From Thermohalobaculum xanthum (GTDB lineage Bacteria; Pseudomonadota; Alphaproteobacteria; Rhodobacterales; Rhodobacteraceae): a stretch of DNA of 64,000 nucleotides. The notes under the pieces are model-generated. The model ran no database searches. It saw nothing but the letters and a program-made list of their open reading frames with translations, and was not told the origin of the DNA. Positions 1 through 7,319 of this stretch are shown in pieces (position 1 is the stretch's first letter; the number at the start of each line of letters is the position of its first letter). Both the position numbers and the translations under genes were made by a program. The stretch covers positions 356,914-420,913 of the forward strand of contig NZ_JAEHHL010000006.1 of the NCBI RefSeq assembly GCF_016623495.1, read 5' to 3'.

Positions 1-210
1 GTACTCGGCCGAGCCGATGACGGCACGCCCTTCGGTGAAATAGGCGACCGGGTCCGCGCCCCGGATCGCGACGCCGTTCTCGGCGAAGACGGCGGCAGGC
101 GGGACCGGCGCGGGCCCCATCAGCGCGCGCGCCAGGGTGACACCTCCGGCGCCCAGCGCGATGGCGCCTCCCAGCGCGGTCATGAAATGGCGGCGGTGGA
201 TCGACGGCAT
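1..210 (-). CDS. YHS-domain protein with Tat signal (partial)
   Basis: Only the N-terminal 70 residues are in the window; the 3' end runs off the left edge. The protein begins MPSIHRRHFMTALGG, a twin-arginine signal (RRHF) followed by a hydrophobic stretch ending near ALA-x-A, so export by the Tat system is expected. After the signal comes GVAIRGADPVAYFTEGRAV, the hallmark opening of YHS-domain proteins of the GYDPVAYF type. The domain is often linked to metal binding, but no specific substrate can be read here. The start has a purine-rich ribosome site just upstream on the minus strand. It is the last gene of a minus-strand run with the PNPOx-like and AhpD-like genes, suggesting a redox or metal context. 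Confidence 0.8.
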   Translation of the reverse strand, partial: MPSIHRRHFMTALGGAIALGAGGVTLARALMGPAPVPPAAVFAENGVAIRGADPVAYFTEGRAVIGSAEY

Positions 211-223
211 GGTCGGCTCTCCT

Positions 224-841
224 TCAGCGCTCGAAACGGTGGGCGTTGCGCAGGCGGGCCAACTCGGCCTCGAGTTCGGCGATGCGGGCCTCGGCCCGCG
301 CCAGCGGCTCGGCCAGAACCTCGGCCGGGAAAAGCTGGGGGATGTGCTGCGGGCAGTTCGTGTCCCAGGCCTCGACGTGGAACAGGATCGCCTGCTCGAC
401 CCGTGCCTTGTAGCCGGGCAGGGCAAGCTTCTCGGCCAGATCGCCTTCGGCGGCCACGACCTCGGCGGTGCCCCACAGCTTGACCCGGCGGCGGTTCGCA
501 TAATCCATCACGATGATGTAGGCGCGCGGGTTCTCGGACAGGTTTCCGGTGGTGATGTACTGCCGGTTGCCGCTGAAGTCGGCGAAGCCGATGGTGCGCG
601 CGTCGAGGACCTTGATGAAGCCCGCGGGACCGCCCCTGTGCTGGGCATAGGGCTGCCCCTCGGCGGTGGCGGTGGCCAGGAAGGCGCTGCGCGCCTCGGC
701 CAGGTAGGCCGCCAGCCCGTCGTCGATCTCGACCCGCCAGCCGCCGCGCTCCTCGACCCGGGCATAGGCATCGCGCGAGCCGCGGGCGGTCTGGATGGCT
801 TTCACACTGGGGGTGAAGGCAATGTCGGAACTCGGCGTCAT
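224..841 (-). CDS. pyridoxamine 5'-phosphate oxidase-like FMN-binding protein
   Basis: A 205-residue protein with the split-barrel PNPOx fold signature: an N-terminal segment (AYLAEARSAFLATATAEGQP), then GFIKVLDARTIGFADFSGN and NLSENPRAYIIVMDYANRRRVKLWGTAEVV, which match the beta-strand core that binds FMN in the general-stress/PNPOx-like group. The last 35 residues form an E/A/R-rich helix (EARIAELEAELARLR), probably a coiled coil. It is likely a flavin- or F420-type reductase rather than the vitamin B6 enzyme, because it is short and lacks a recognisable PNPOx C-terminal dimerisation region. It lies downstream of the AhpD-like gene on the same strand with a 74-bp gap, so co-transcription is likely. 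The substrate is unknown. Confidence 0.8.
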   Translation of the reverse strand: MTPSSDIAFTPSVKAIQTARGSRDAYARVEERGGWRVEIDDGLAAYLAEARSAFLATATAEGQPYAQHRGGPAGFIKVLDARTIGFADFSGNRQYITTGNLSENPRAYIIVMDYANRRRVKLWGTAEVVAAEGDLAEKLALPGYKARVEQAILFHVEAWDTNCPQHIPQLFPAEVLAEPLARAEARIAELEAELARLRNAHRFER

Positions 842-915
842 CGGGTGTCCTCCTCGCCGCTTGGCGGGTCCGTGTGGCGGCAGGCGGGCGCCACGGGGGC
901 GCCCGCCGGGGTGGC

Positions 916-1470
916 TCAGGCCGCGACGCGGTGCGCCGAGGCGTCAACCGCGGGGAAGTCGATCGCGGTCTGTGCGACATGGTTTATGTAGTTCGTCAGG
1001 ATGTTCGCCGCGACCAGTGCGACGACCTCGACGATCTCGGCATCGCCGTGACCGGCATCGCGCACCGCCTTTAGGTCGACGTCCGACACGAAGCCGCGGG
1101 TCTCGACGACGCGGCGGGCGAAGCCCAGCGCCGCCGACAGGGCGGGGTCGGACGACCGGCCCGCCAGACGGGCCTCGATCTCGGCGGGCTCGACCTTCAG
1201 CCCCTTCGAGATCGCGCTGTGGGCCGAGGCGCAGTAGTCACAGGCATTGGCGCCGGCGACGGCAAGGGCGACCGCCTCGCGCGCCTTGGCGTCAAAGCCG
1301 CCCTGGCCCAGCGCCTCGTTCAGCTTGAGATAGGCGTCGAGCACGGCCGGCTGGTTGGCCATCACGCGCATCAGGTTGGGGGTGATGCCCAGCTTCTTCT
1401 GGACGCCGTCCAGAAGGTCACGGGCGCGGCCCTGGGCGGTGGCGGGATCGACGGCATTGATGCGGGACAT
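916..1470 (-). CDS. carboxymuconolactone decarboxylase / AhpD-family protein
   Basis: A 184-residue protein with the AhpD-like core: AVAGANACDYCASAHSAISKGL contains the CxxC...H thiol motif that gives this family its alkylhydroperoxidase-type disulfide reductase activity. The surrounding helices (REAVALAVAG, EIVEVVALVAANILTNYINHVAQT) fit the peroxidase-related carboxymuconolactone decarboxylase group. The start at 1470 is preceded by a GAGGAG ribosome site; an upstream in-frame extension has no family resemblance. The gene is divergent from a TetR-type repressor gene, with an inverted repeat in between, so it is probably the main target of that regulator. The likely role is detoxification of a peroxide or reactive electrophile. 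The true substrate cannot be told from sequence. Confidence 0.88.
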   Translation of the reverse strand: MSRINAVDPATAQGRARDLLDGVQKKLGITPNLMRVMANQPAVLDAYLKLNEALGQGGFDAKAREAVALAVAGANACDYCASAHSAISKGLKVEPAEIEARLAGRSSDPALSAALGFARRVVETRGFVSDVDLKAVRDAGHGDAEIVEVVALVAANILTNYINHVAQTAIDFPAVDASAHRVAA

Positions 1471-1532
1471 GTCTGTCACTCCTCGTTGGCTGGGCGCGGC
1501 CCTCCGTGCCCGTGACCGCCATTTGGGAATTA

Positions 1533-1593
1533 GGAACCGATCAGTCAATAACACATCGATCACGTGACCGTGAAATCTTGACTGAACGGTTCC
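1533..1593. promoter_or_regulatory. inverted repeat, candidate TetR operator pair
   Basis: GGAACCGATCAGTCAA at 1533-1548 recurs as TTGACTGAACGGTTCC at 1578-1593 in inverted orientation with a single mismatch. Each arm contains a degenerate ACCG-NN-CGGT-type palindrome of the kind many TetR dimers bind. The pair sits in the gap between the divergent AhpD-like and TetR genes, so one regulator could shut both promoters. The arm centres are about 45 bp apart, near four helical turns. Confidence 0.6.
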
Positions 1594-1622
1594 GAACCGC
1601 AATGTGAAAGGCGGAGGACAAC

Positions 1623-2249
1623 ATGGCCAGACCCCGTGAATTCGACATCGACGCCGCCCTCGACGCCGCCATGATGGTGTTCTGGCGCAAGGGATACGAG
1701 AACGCGGCGCTGCCGGACCTGCTCGACGCGATGGGGATCGCGCGCGGCAGCCTGTACAAGGCGTTCGACGACAAGCGCACGCTCTACCTCGCCACGCTCG
1801 ACCGCTACGAGGCAAGGGTCGTCGCGCCCGCGCTCGATTCACTGAGCGATCCGGCCGAGCCCGACGGTGTCGCGCGCATTCAGCGCATGATGCAGGGCGC
1901 CTGCGCGGCGGCGGCTTGCGCCGATGCCCCGCCCGGATGCTTCATGTGCAATGCCGCCGTGGACCGCGCCCCGGCCGATCCCGAGGTGCGTGCCCGCGTC
2001 GACCGGATGCTGCAGCGGATCGAGGACGCCATCGACGCGGCCCTCGCCGAAGGCGCGCAGACCGCCGGTTGGACGCCCGAACGCCGGCGCGAGGCGGCGC
2101 GGCTTCTGACCAGCGCCTATGTCGGGCTGCGCGTCATTGCCCGCGCGGGCCGGCCCGCCGCGATGCTCGAGGCCATCGTCGGGGCCGCGATCTCGCCCCT
2201 GCAGGCGCCCGGGGACGGCGCGGCTCCGCCCGGCACGGCCAGCCACTGA
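1623..2249 (+). CDS. TetR/AcrR-family transcriptional regulator
   Basis: A 208-residue protein with an N-terminal TetR helix-turn-helix: REFDIDAALDAAMMVFWRKGYENAALPDLLDAMGIARGSLYKAF spans roughly residues 4-50, with the typical GxSxGSLYxxF-like recognition helix. The C-terminal half is the ligand-binding helical domain and includes three nearby cysteines (AAAACADAPPGCFMC, around residues 97-110), which could let it sense thiol-reactive compounds. A GGAGGA ribosome site precedes the ATG. It is divergent from the AhpD-like gene and shares an inverted repeat with it, so autoregulation plus control of the AhpD/PNPOx/YHS genes is the simplest model. The inducer is unknown. Confidence 0.88.
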   Translation: MARPREFDIDAALDAAMMVFWRKGYENAALPDLLDAMGIARGSLYKAFDDKRTLYLATLDRYEARVVAPALDSLSDPAEPDGVARIQRMMQGACAAAACADAPPGCFMCNAAVDRAPADPEVRARVDRMLQRIEDAIDAALAEGAQTAGWTPERRREAARLLTSAYVGLRVIARAGRPAAMLEAIVGAAISPLQAPGDGAAPPGTASH

Positions 2250-2314
2250 GGCGCGCGCCACGTCGGGCCGGGACCCGCCGGCGGCGCGCAGGCCACCGGC
2301 GGGCAGGCGCGCGC

Positions 2315-2716
2315 TCAGCGCGTCACCGAGAATCCGCCATGGATCAGCTCGATCTTGTTGCCCCAGGGGTCGCGGACATAGGCCGCGAAGACCCCGGGCA
2401 TCGGGTAGGCCGCGCGCTCGCCCGGTGCGCCCTCGTCCTTGCCGCCGGCCTTGAGCCCCGCGGCATGGCCGGCCTCGACCGCCTCGCGCGATGGCGCGGC
2501 GAAGCCGATATGGGTGCCGTTGCCGCCGGTGGCCGGGCCGCCGTCGAAGGGCAGCAGCAGCAGGAACTGGATGGTGTCGCGGCCATAGGCGGCGAAGCCG
2601 TCGCCGGCGGCGAGGCAGTTGACCTCGAGCGGGGCCAGCAGCTGGTCGTAGAACGCGCGCCCGGCGGCGATGTCGGGCACGCCGACGCTCAGGTGGTCGA
2701 TGGTGATCATGGTCAT
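2315..2716 (-). CDS. VOC-family (glyoxalase/bleomycin-resistance fold) protein
   Basis: A 133-residue single-domain protein. It has the VOC opening MITIDHLSVGVPDIAAGRAFYDQLL, a central TIQFLLLLP strand and the C-terminal AYVRDPWGNKIELIH, where the DPxGNxIE pattern supplies a metal-binding Glu. The His in the first strand (DHLSVGV) is another likely metal ligand. The chosen ATG at 2716 has GGAG just upstream; a second in-frame ATG at 2710 is possible. Such proteins act as small dioxygenases, isomerases or resistance proteins; the specific reaction cannot be assigned. It lies last in a minus-strand series after the membrane protein gene, from which a strong hairpin separates it. Confidence 0.82.
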   Translation of the reverse strand: MTMITIDHLSVGVPDIAAGRAFYDQLLAPLEVNCLAAGDGFAAYGRDTIQFLLLLPFDGGPATGGNGTHIGFAAPSREAVEAGHAAGLKAGGKDEGAPGERAAYPMPGVFAAYVRDPWGNKIELIHGGFSVTR

Positions 2717-2742
2717 TGTCTCCGTCTGGGGGGGTGCGTCGA

Positions 2743-2768
2743 TGCCCGGCCGCACATGCGGCCGGGCA
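2743..2768 (-). terminator. GC-rich hairpin between two minus-strand genes
   Basis: A perfect 11-bp stem (TGCCCGGCCGC at 2743-2753, complement at 2758-2768) with an ACAT loop lies after the stop of the membrane-protein gene. There is no run of T after the stem on the minus strand, so it is a terminator or attenuator only by position. Confidence 0.4.
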
Positions 2769-2789
2769 GGGGAACGGGAAGAGAGGTGG

Positions 2790-3164
2790 TCAGGCAGCGG
2801 CCTCGGCTCCGGCGCCGTGCGGGCGGCTCAGCGCCACCACCGCGAAGACGGCGACGGCGTTGACCCAGTAATAGATCGCGTCGAGCCCCGAGAAGCCGAA
2901 GACCGAAGGCGCGACCAGGAAGGCGGAGGCCACCGCGGCGTCGATCGCCAGGTGTCCGCGGAACGGCAGCACCCGCAGCGCGCCCAGCCGGTAATCGGTG
3001 AGCAGGCTCACCACGATCACGGCGACGCCCGTCGCCACCGCCAGCCACTTGGCCAGCGGGTCCGAGGCGCCCAGCCCCAGCACGAACGGCATCACGATCA
3101 GCGCGGCGGCCGCGGAATAGTCGACGACGCCGTGCAGCGTCGGTGTCAGGAAGCGAATGGACAT
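2790..3164 (-). CDS. small integral membrane protein, about four TM helices
   Basis: A 124-residue, strongly hydrophobic protein. Four membrane segments can be seen, roughly residues 14-32, 38-56, 72-92 and 96-112, separated by short charged turns (TDYRLGALRVLPFRGH). It resembles small proteins of the SPW-repeat/DoxX-like kind in size and layout, but I see no motif that names a function. The start has a GAGGAA ribosome site. It follows the cupredoxin gene on the same strand after 11 bp, so the two are almost certainly co-transcribed with the DUF4142 gene. A membrane or periplasmic role in metal or oxidative stress is suggested by neighbours only. Confidence 0.7.
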   Translation of the reverse strand: MSIRFLTPTLHGVVDYSAAAALIVMPFVLGLGASDPLAKWLAVATGVAVIVVSLLTDYRLGALRVLPFRGHLAIDAAVASAFLVAPSVFGFSGLDAIYYWVNAVAVFAVVALSRPHGAGAEAAA

Positions 3165-3175
3165 GGTGGTGTTCC

Positions 3176-3535
3176 TCAGGTCGGCTCGACGACGACCTCG
3201 CCGGTCATCATCGGGTGGAAGCTGCAGAAATAGGCGTGGCGTCCGGGCGTCGCGAAGGTGATCGCTGCGCTCTGGCCCCGGTCCAGCCGGTCGGTCTCCC
3301 ATCCGGCCTCGTCCGCGGTCGCGGTGTGCGGCGCGAGGTCCCGGTTGGTCCAGACCACGGTGTCGCCGGCACGGATCGTGACGCGCCGGGGCGTGAAGGC
3401 GAAGGCCGAGATCCCGACCTCGACCCGGTGCGGCCCGTCATGGGCCCGGCCTGCGCCGGGCGCCAGCGCGGCCGCGATGCCGGCTCCCGCAAGGGACAGG
3501 AACCGGCGCCGCGTGGTCGTGCTCACGAGCCGCAT
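3176..3535 (-). CDS. cupredoxin-domain protein with Tat signal
   Basis: A 119-residue protein. It opens with TTTRRRFLSLAGAGIAAALAPGAGRA, a Tat signal with RRRFL and a cleavage site near GRA-HDG. The mature part is a plastocyanin-like domain: VEVGISAFAFTPRRVTIRAGDTVVWTNRDLAPHTATA gives the first copper-ligand His (PHT), and GRHAYFCSFHPMMTGEVVVE supplies the Cys-x2-His-x2-Met group, so all type I copper ligands are present. A GTG four codons downstream overlaps the stop of the upstream DUF4142 gene as GTGA and could be the real start, so translational coupling is likely. The protein probably shuttles electrons or binds copper in the periplasm. Confidence 0.88.
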   Translation of the reverse strand: MRLVSTTTRRRFLSLAGAGIAAALAPGAGRAHDGPHRVEVGISAFAFTPRRVTIRAGDTVVWTNRDLAPHTATADEAGWETDRLDRGQSAAITFATPGRHAYFCSFHPMMTGEVVVEPT

Positions 3536-4047
3536 TTCAGCCCGGCGACCATGTGCTCGGCATGGCCCTCGTGCACGCGGAAGGTCACCAGCGCCTCTCG
3601 CAGCAGCTCGGTCAGCGGCTCCACGGTGGTCCAGGGGATGAACTTCTCGGCGACGGTCTCGTTGACCACCTGGTGATAGCCCAGCTCGTTCGTCGCGTAG
3701 GCGCAGTCGAAGGCGTGGCCCGACAGGGCGACCAGCTCGGCCCGCTTGTCGGCGGCGCCCGTGGCCAGCGCCTGGCTCAGCGCGTTGTCCTGCGGCGTCA
3801 CGTTGAGCTCGGCGATCAGCGCGCCCGCCGCGGCGTTCACCGCCGAGTGGTCGCGGATCATCGTCTCGGCGAACTCGCGCACCGCCGCGTTCTCCGAGAT
3901 CGCCAGCGCGAGGTGCGCGTAGCGGATGTCGATCTGCCCGGCGGTGTAGGCGGTGTGGGCGATCTCGAGATCGTTCATCTTGTCGGCCGCGGCCGCCGGA
4001 AGGGCGAGCAGGCCGGCCAGGGCAAGCGCGGAAAGGGTCGGTTTCAT
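3523..4047 (-). CDS. DUF4142-family exported protein
   Basis: A 174-residue protein with a Sec signal peptide (MKPTLSALALAGLLALPAAAA) and a DUF4142 ferritin-like helical domain. The segments IAHTAYTAGQIDIRYAHLALAISENAAVREFAETMIRDHSAVN and, later, GYHQVVNETVAEKFIPW match the family pattern of helices with spaced His and Glu. DUF4142 proteins are periplasmic and stress-linked; no enzymatic activity is established. Two Cys residues (DCAY and the C-terminal KCGS) could form a disulfide. It is the first gene of the DUF4142-cupredoxin-membrane-protein run, whose second gene starts inside its last codons. The pairing with a cupredoxin hints at metal handling. Confidence 0.82.
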   Translation of the reverse strand: MKPTLSALALAGLLALPAAAADKMNDLEIAHTAYTAGQIDIRYAHLALAISENAAVREFAETMIRDHSAVNAAAGALIAELNVTPQDNALSQALATGAADKRAELVALSGHAFDCAYATNELGYHQVVNETVAEKFIPWTTVEPLTELLREALVTFRVHEGHAEHMVAGLKCGS

Positions 4048-4190
4048 GGTTGTGTCCTGTCGGTCGAAGCGTGGATCGGATCGGCCTCCGCGGCCGACAC
4101 CGCCGATCTGCGCTCCGCGGGACGATCAATCAAGCAAGCAGGTAAAAACGCGGATCATCCGCAAATCATTCAGGACGATCTGCACAGAAA

Positions 4191-5114
4191 TCAGCCCGAG
4201 CGTCGCCACTCGCTGGGCGCCACGCCGAACTTGGCGCCGAAAGCGCGGCTGAACGCGGCGGGCGAGCGGTAGCCCGAATCCTGCGCGATCTGCTGCACGC
4301 TGCGCCGGCCGTCCTCGAGCATTGCCAGCGCCTTTTGCAGCCGCCAGTCCGACAGGTAGGCCATCGGCCCGGTGCCGAGCGTCTCGGCGAAGCGCTCGGC
4401 AAAGCGGCTGCGCGACATGCCGACCTCGGCAGCCAGCCGTTCGACCGTCCAGACCTCCTCGGGCCGCTGGTGCATCAGCGTCAGGGCGCGCCCGATCTGG
4501 GGATCGGCGAAGGCGGCCAGCACGCCCTTGAGCGGGCCGCTCTGGGCCACGCCGACGCGGAGCACCTCGATCAGCACGATCTCGGAGAGGCGCGTCACCG
4601 CCGCCGCCGACCCCGGCGCGTCCGAGAACATCCGCCTCGCGATCAGGCGCAGCATCTCGTCGAGCCAGGGCTCGCGCGCGCGCAGCGCATTGGTGATCAC
4701 CAGGTGGTCCGGCAGGGCGCGCAGCAGCGGGTGATCCGCGCCCGCGCGGAAGGTCAGGTGGCCGCAGATCATCTGCGTCGACGCGGCCTCGTCGCTGCCG
4801 CCCAGTGCCAGAACGCCTTCGCCGTCGTAACCGGCCGCGTTCAGCACCGTCTCCAGCGGCGGAGCCGAGCGGCCGGGCGCGTCGGCCAGGACATGCGACC
4901 GGCCGCGCGGGATCAGGACCAGGTCCCCGGGCTCGAGCCAGGCGCTCGCCTCGCCCGCGACGGTGACATGGACGTTGCCCTTGACCACCAGGTGAAAGCG
5001 TGCGGCCTGGCCCAGCTCGGGCACGGTCACGCCCCAGGGGCCGTTGAACTGCGTCCGGAAATAAAGCGCCCCGCGCAGGTTGAGCGTCGCGAGGATGTCG
5101 TCCAGCACGTCCAT
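4191..5114 (-). CDS. AraC-family regulator with cupin sensor domain
   Basis: A 307-residue regulator. Residues about 1-170 form the cupin-like AraC_binding domain (RFHLVVKGNVHVTVAGEASAWLEPGDLVLIPRGRSHVL). The last 100 residues are the double helix-turn-helix: WTVERLAAEVGMSRSRFAERF then VQQIAQDSGYRSPAAFSRAFGAKFGVAPSEWR. This layout is typical of the cupin AraC group that controls nearby reductases. The downstream gene on the same strand is an aldo/keto reductase, starting elsewhere. The start at 5114 is preceded by a weak GGAAA site; an upstream extension is unlike the family. Target genes and ligand are unknown. Confidence 0.86.
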   Translation of the reverse strand: MDVLDDILATLNLRGALYFRTQFNGPWGVTVPELGQAARFHLVVKGNVHVTVAGEASAWLEPGDLVLIPRGRSHVLADAPGRSAPPLETVLNAAGYDGEGVLALGGSDEAASTQMICGHLTFRAGADHPLLRALPDHLVITNALRAREPWLDEMLRLIARRMFSDAPGSAAAVTRLSEIVLIEVLRVGVAQSGPLKGVLAAFADPQIGRALTLMHQRPEEVWTVERLAAEVGMSRSRFAERFAETLGTGPMAYLSDWRLQKALAMLEDGRRSVQQIAQDSGYRSPAAFSRAFGAKFGVAPSEWRRSG

Positions 5115-5224
5115 GGTGATATCCCGTTTCCTGCGCCGACCGTCCGGCAGGATGGGACGGAATGTCAAGTCAACGCGCGATCACGCTTTGGTTTGAGAGG
5201 ATGCCCATGCGCGGGCGGCAGCGT

Positions 5225-6184
5225 TCAGCCCAGCTCCTCCAGCCGGTCGGTCGCGGGCGCGGGCCGGCGCGCCAGCTCCGCGATCTCGGCCCGCAGCTCG
5301 GGCGTCATCGGGATGTCGAGCGCGGCCAGCGCGGGGCGCAGCTGCGCGACGTCGCGCGCGCCGATGATCGGTGCGGTGACCGCCGGGTGCGATGCCACCC
5401 AGGCCAGCGCCAGGCTCACCGGGTGCCAGCCATGCGCCTCGGCGAGATCGGCAAAGCGCGCGGCCGTTTCGAACATCCACTCCTCGCCATAGCGGCGGAC
5501 ATACGAGTCGTTCTCGCGGATCCGGCCCTGCGCGTCGCGGCTGCGGTACTTGCCGCTCAGGAGGCCGCCGCCCACCGGGCTGTAGGGCATCACGCCCAAC
5601 CCCTCGGCCGCCGCCAGAGGCAGGATCTCGACCTCGGCCTGGCGCTTGACCAAGCTGTACATCGGCTGGAGCACCTCGAACCGCGCCCAGCCGCGCCGCG
5701 CCGAGACCCCAAGCGCGCCGGCCACCTGCCATGCCGCCCAGTTCGATGCACCCAGGTGGTGCACCTTGCCCGCGCTCACCAGGTCGTCGAGCGTGCGCAG
5801 CGTTTCCTCGACCGGCGTGTCGGGGTCGAAGCGGTGGACGAAGAGCACGTCGAGCCGGTCAGTCCCGAGGCGCCTGAGGCTTTGCTCGACCGACTCGCGG
5901 ACATGCCGCCGCCCCAGGCCGCCGGGCACTCCCGGCCGGCTCATGCCGACCTTCGAGGTCAGCACGATCCGGTCGCGCTCGGGCGCGATCAGCCGACCCA
6001 GGATCTCCTCGGCCCGGCCGCCGGCATAGATGTTGGCGCAGTCGAAGAAATCGACCCCGGCCTCGCGGCAGGCGGCATAGATGCGGGCCGATTCCGCCTC
6101 GTCCGCCTCGCGTCCGAACGACATCGTCCCCATGCACAGACGCGATACCCGCGTCCCCGTGCGGCCCAGCAAGGTCGTCTGCAT
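5225..6184 (-). CDS. aldo/keto reductase
   Basis: A 319-residue (beta/alpha)8-barrel NADPH-dependent oxidoreductase. Family signatures are present: LGRTGTRVSRLCMGTMSFG at the N-terminus, GVDFFDCANIYAGGRAEEILGR with the catalytic Asp and Tyr, VLTSKVG with the Lys, LDVLFVHRFD with the active-site His, and VTAPIIGARDVAQL near the C-terminal cofactor-binding site. The closest group is the YajO/Tas/perakine-type enzymes. The ATG at 6184 has GGGAG seven bases upstream; the alternative ATG at 6202 lacks one. The stop lies 110 bp from the start of the AraC gene, which shares its strand and may regulate it. The substrate is an unknown aldehyde or ketone. Confidence 0.9.
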   Translation of the reverse strand: MQTTLLGRTGTRVSRLCMGTMSFGREADEAESARIYAACREAGVDFFDCANIYAGGRAEEILGRLIAPERDRIVLTSKVGMSRPGVPGGLGRRHVRESVEQSLRRLGTDRLDVLFVHRFDPDTPVEETLRTLDDLVSAGKVHHLGASNWAAWQVAGALGVSARRGWARFEVLQPMYSLVKRQAEVEILPLAAAEGLGVMPYSPVGGGLLSGKYRSRDAQGRIRENDSYVRRYGEEWMFETAARFADLAEAHGWHPVSLALAWVASHPAVTAPIIGARDVAQLRPALAALDIPMTPELRAEIAELARRPAPATDRLEELG

Positions 6185-6257
6185 CGCTCTCCCCTCTCGC
6201 ATCCCGGCGGGCGGACCCTAGCGCATTGCCGGGCCCCGATCACCCGCGATCGCGCGC

Positions 6258-7319
6258 TCAGGGCAGCGCGTCGCGCGATCCCATGATCGAGCGCCACTGC
6301 GCGGTGAAGAGCGCGCGCTTCTGCCGGTCCAGCCCGACCAGCAGCGCGGGGCTCAGCGCGATCGGCCTCAGCGTCGAGGGGGTCCCCGACAGCGTCGCCG
6401 TCGCCGGGTCGTCGGTTTCGCCGAAGCTCACGATCAGCGACGCCTGCGCGAGGCCGAAGCGCCCCTCGGGCGACAGCAGGTAGTCGATCAGTGCCTTCGC
6501 CGCCCGCGGATTGGTGGCATGCCGCGGCACCATCGCCGCGCGCGACAGCGCCAGCGTGTAGTCCGACGGGGCGACGACGCCGATGCGCGCATCCTCCGCC
6601 GCCCGTGCCAGCGCGTAGGAGCCCAGCAGGTTGTAGGCGATCAGGAAACGCCCCTCGGCCACCGCGTCGATCAGTTCGGCCGAGCAGCAGGTCGCGACCG
6701 CATCGGCGCGCTCGAAGGCCTCCATCAGCCGGCCGAAAGTCGTCGCCTCCTGCGAGTCGGCAAAGGCGAACAGGTAGCCCAAGCCCGATTGCTCGATGTC
6801 GTAGGTCGCGACCTTGCCGGCATAGCGGGCGGGCTTCGCGCGCAGCAGGTCGATCAGGTCGAAACGCGTGGCCGGCACGTCCGCGGCGGGCACCAGCGCA
6901 CGATTGTAGACGATCACGGCGGGCTCGAAGGTCAGGCCGAACAACTCGTCGCGCCAGCGTGCCCAGCCCGGCAGGAGCTCGGCCGCCGCCGTGCGATGCG
7001 GCTGGGCGCAGCCGTCGTTCACCAGCTTGACCTGCAGGTCGATGGCCGAACTGATCACCACGTCTGCGCCCTGCGCGGCGTTCGCGCAGGCATCGGCGGC
7101 GCGGCTGAACAGGTCGTTGGTGCCGCGCTGCTCGTAGACGATGGAAATCCCGGGCCGGGCCGATGCGAAGGCCTCCAGCACTGGCCCGAAGACCGCGAGG
7201 TCGGTCGAGCCCTCGACCCGCAGGACCTCGGGTCCCGAGCCGAAGGTCGCTACCGCCTCCTGCGCCGCGGCGGGCGCGCCTAGCCCGAGCGCCAAGATCA
7301 GGGCGATGAGCCGCCTCAT
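6258..7319 (-). CDS. periplasmic ABC-type solute-binding protein, linked to the two-component system
   Basis: A 353-residue protein with a Sec signal (MRRLIALILALGLGAPAAAQ). The mature part resembles iron/thiamine-type extracellular binding proteins: VEGSTDLAVFGPVLEAFASARPGISIVYEQ, then ADVVISSAIDLQVKLVNDG, then FEPAVIVYNRALVP and GRFLIAYNLLGSYAL. No permease or ATPase gene is next to it. Its ATG overlaps the stop of the sensor kinase gene (ATGA), so it is made together with the kinase. Binding proteins in this position in TctDE-like loci are thought to act as ligand-sensing partners of the kinase rather than in transport; that role here is inference. The pair CCS (around residue 245) is unusual for the family. 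Confidence 0.82.
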   Translation of the reverse strand: MRRLIALILALGLGAPAAAQEAVATFGSGPEVLRVEGSTDLAVFGPVLEAFASARPGISIVYEQRGTNDLFSRAADACANAAQGADVVISSAIDLQVKLVNDGCAQPHRTAAAELLPGWARWRDELFGLTFEPAVIVYNRALVPAADVPATRFDLIDLLRAKPARYAGKVATYDIEQSGLGYLFAFADSQEATTFGRLMEAFERADAVATCCSAELIDAVAEGRFLIAYNLLGSYALARAAEDARIGVVAPSDYTLALSRAAMVPRHATNPRAAKALIDYLLSPEGRFGLAQASLIVSFGETDDPATATLSGTPSTLRPIALSPALLVGLDRQKRALFTAQWRSIMGSRDALP

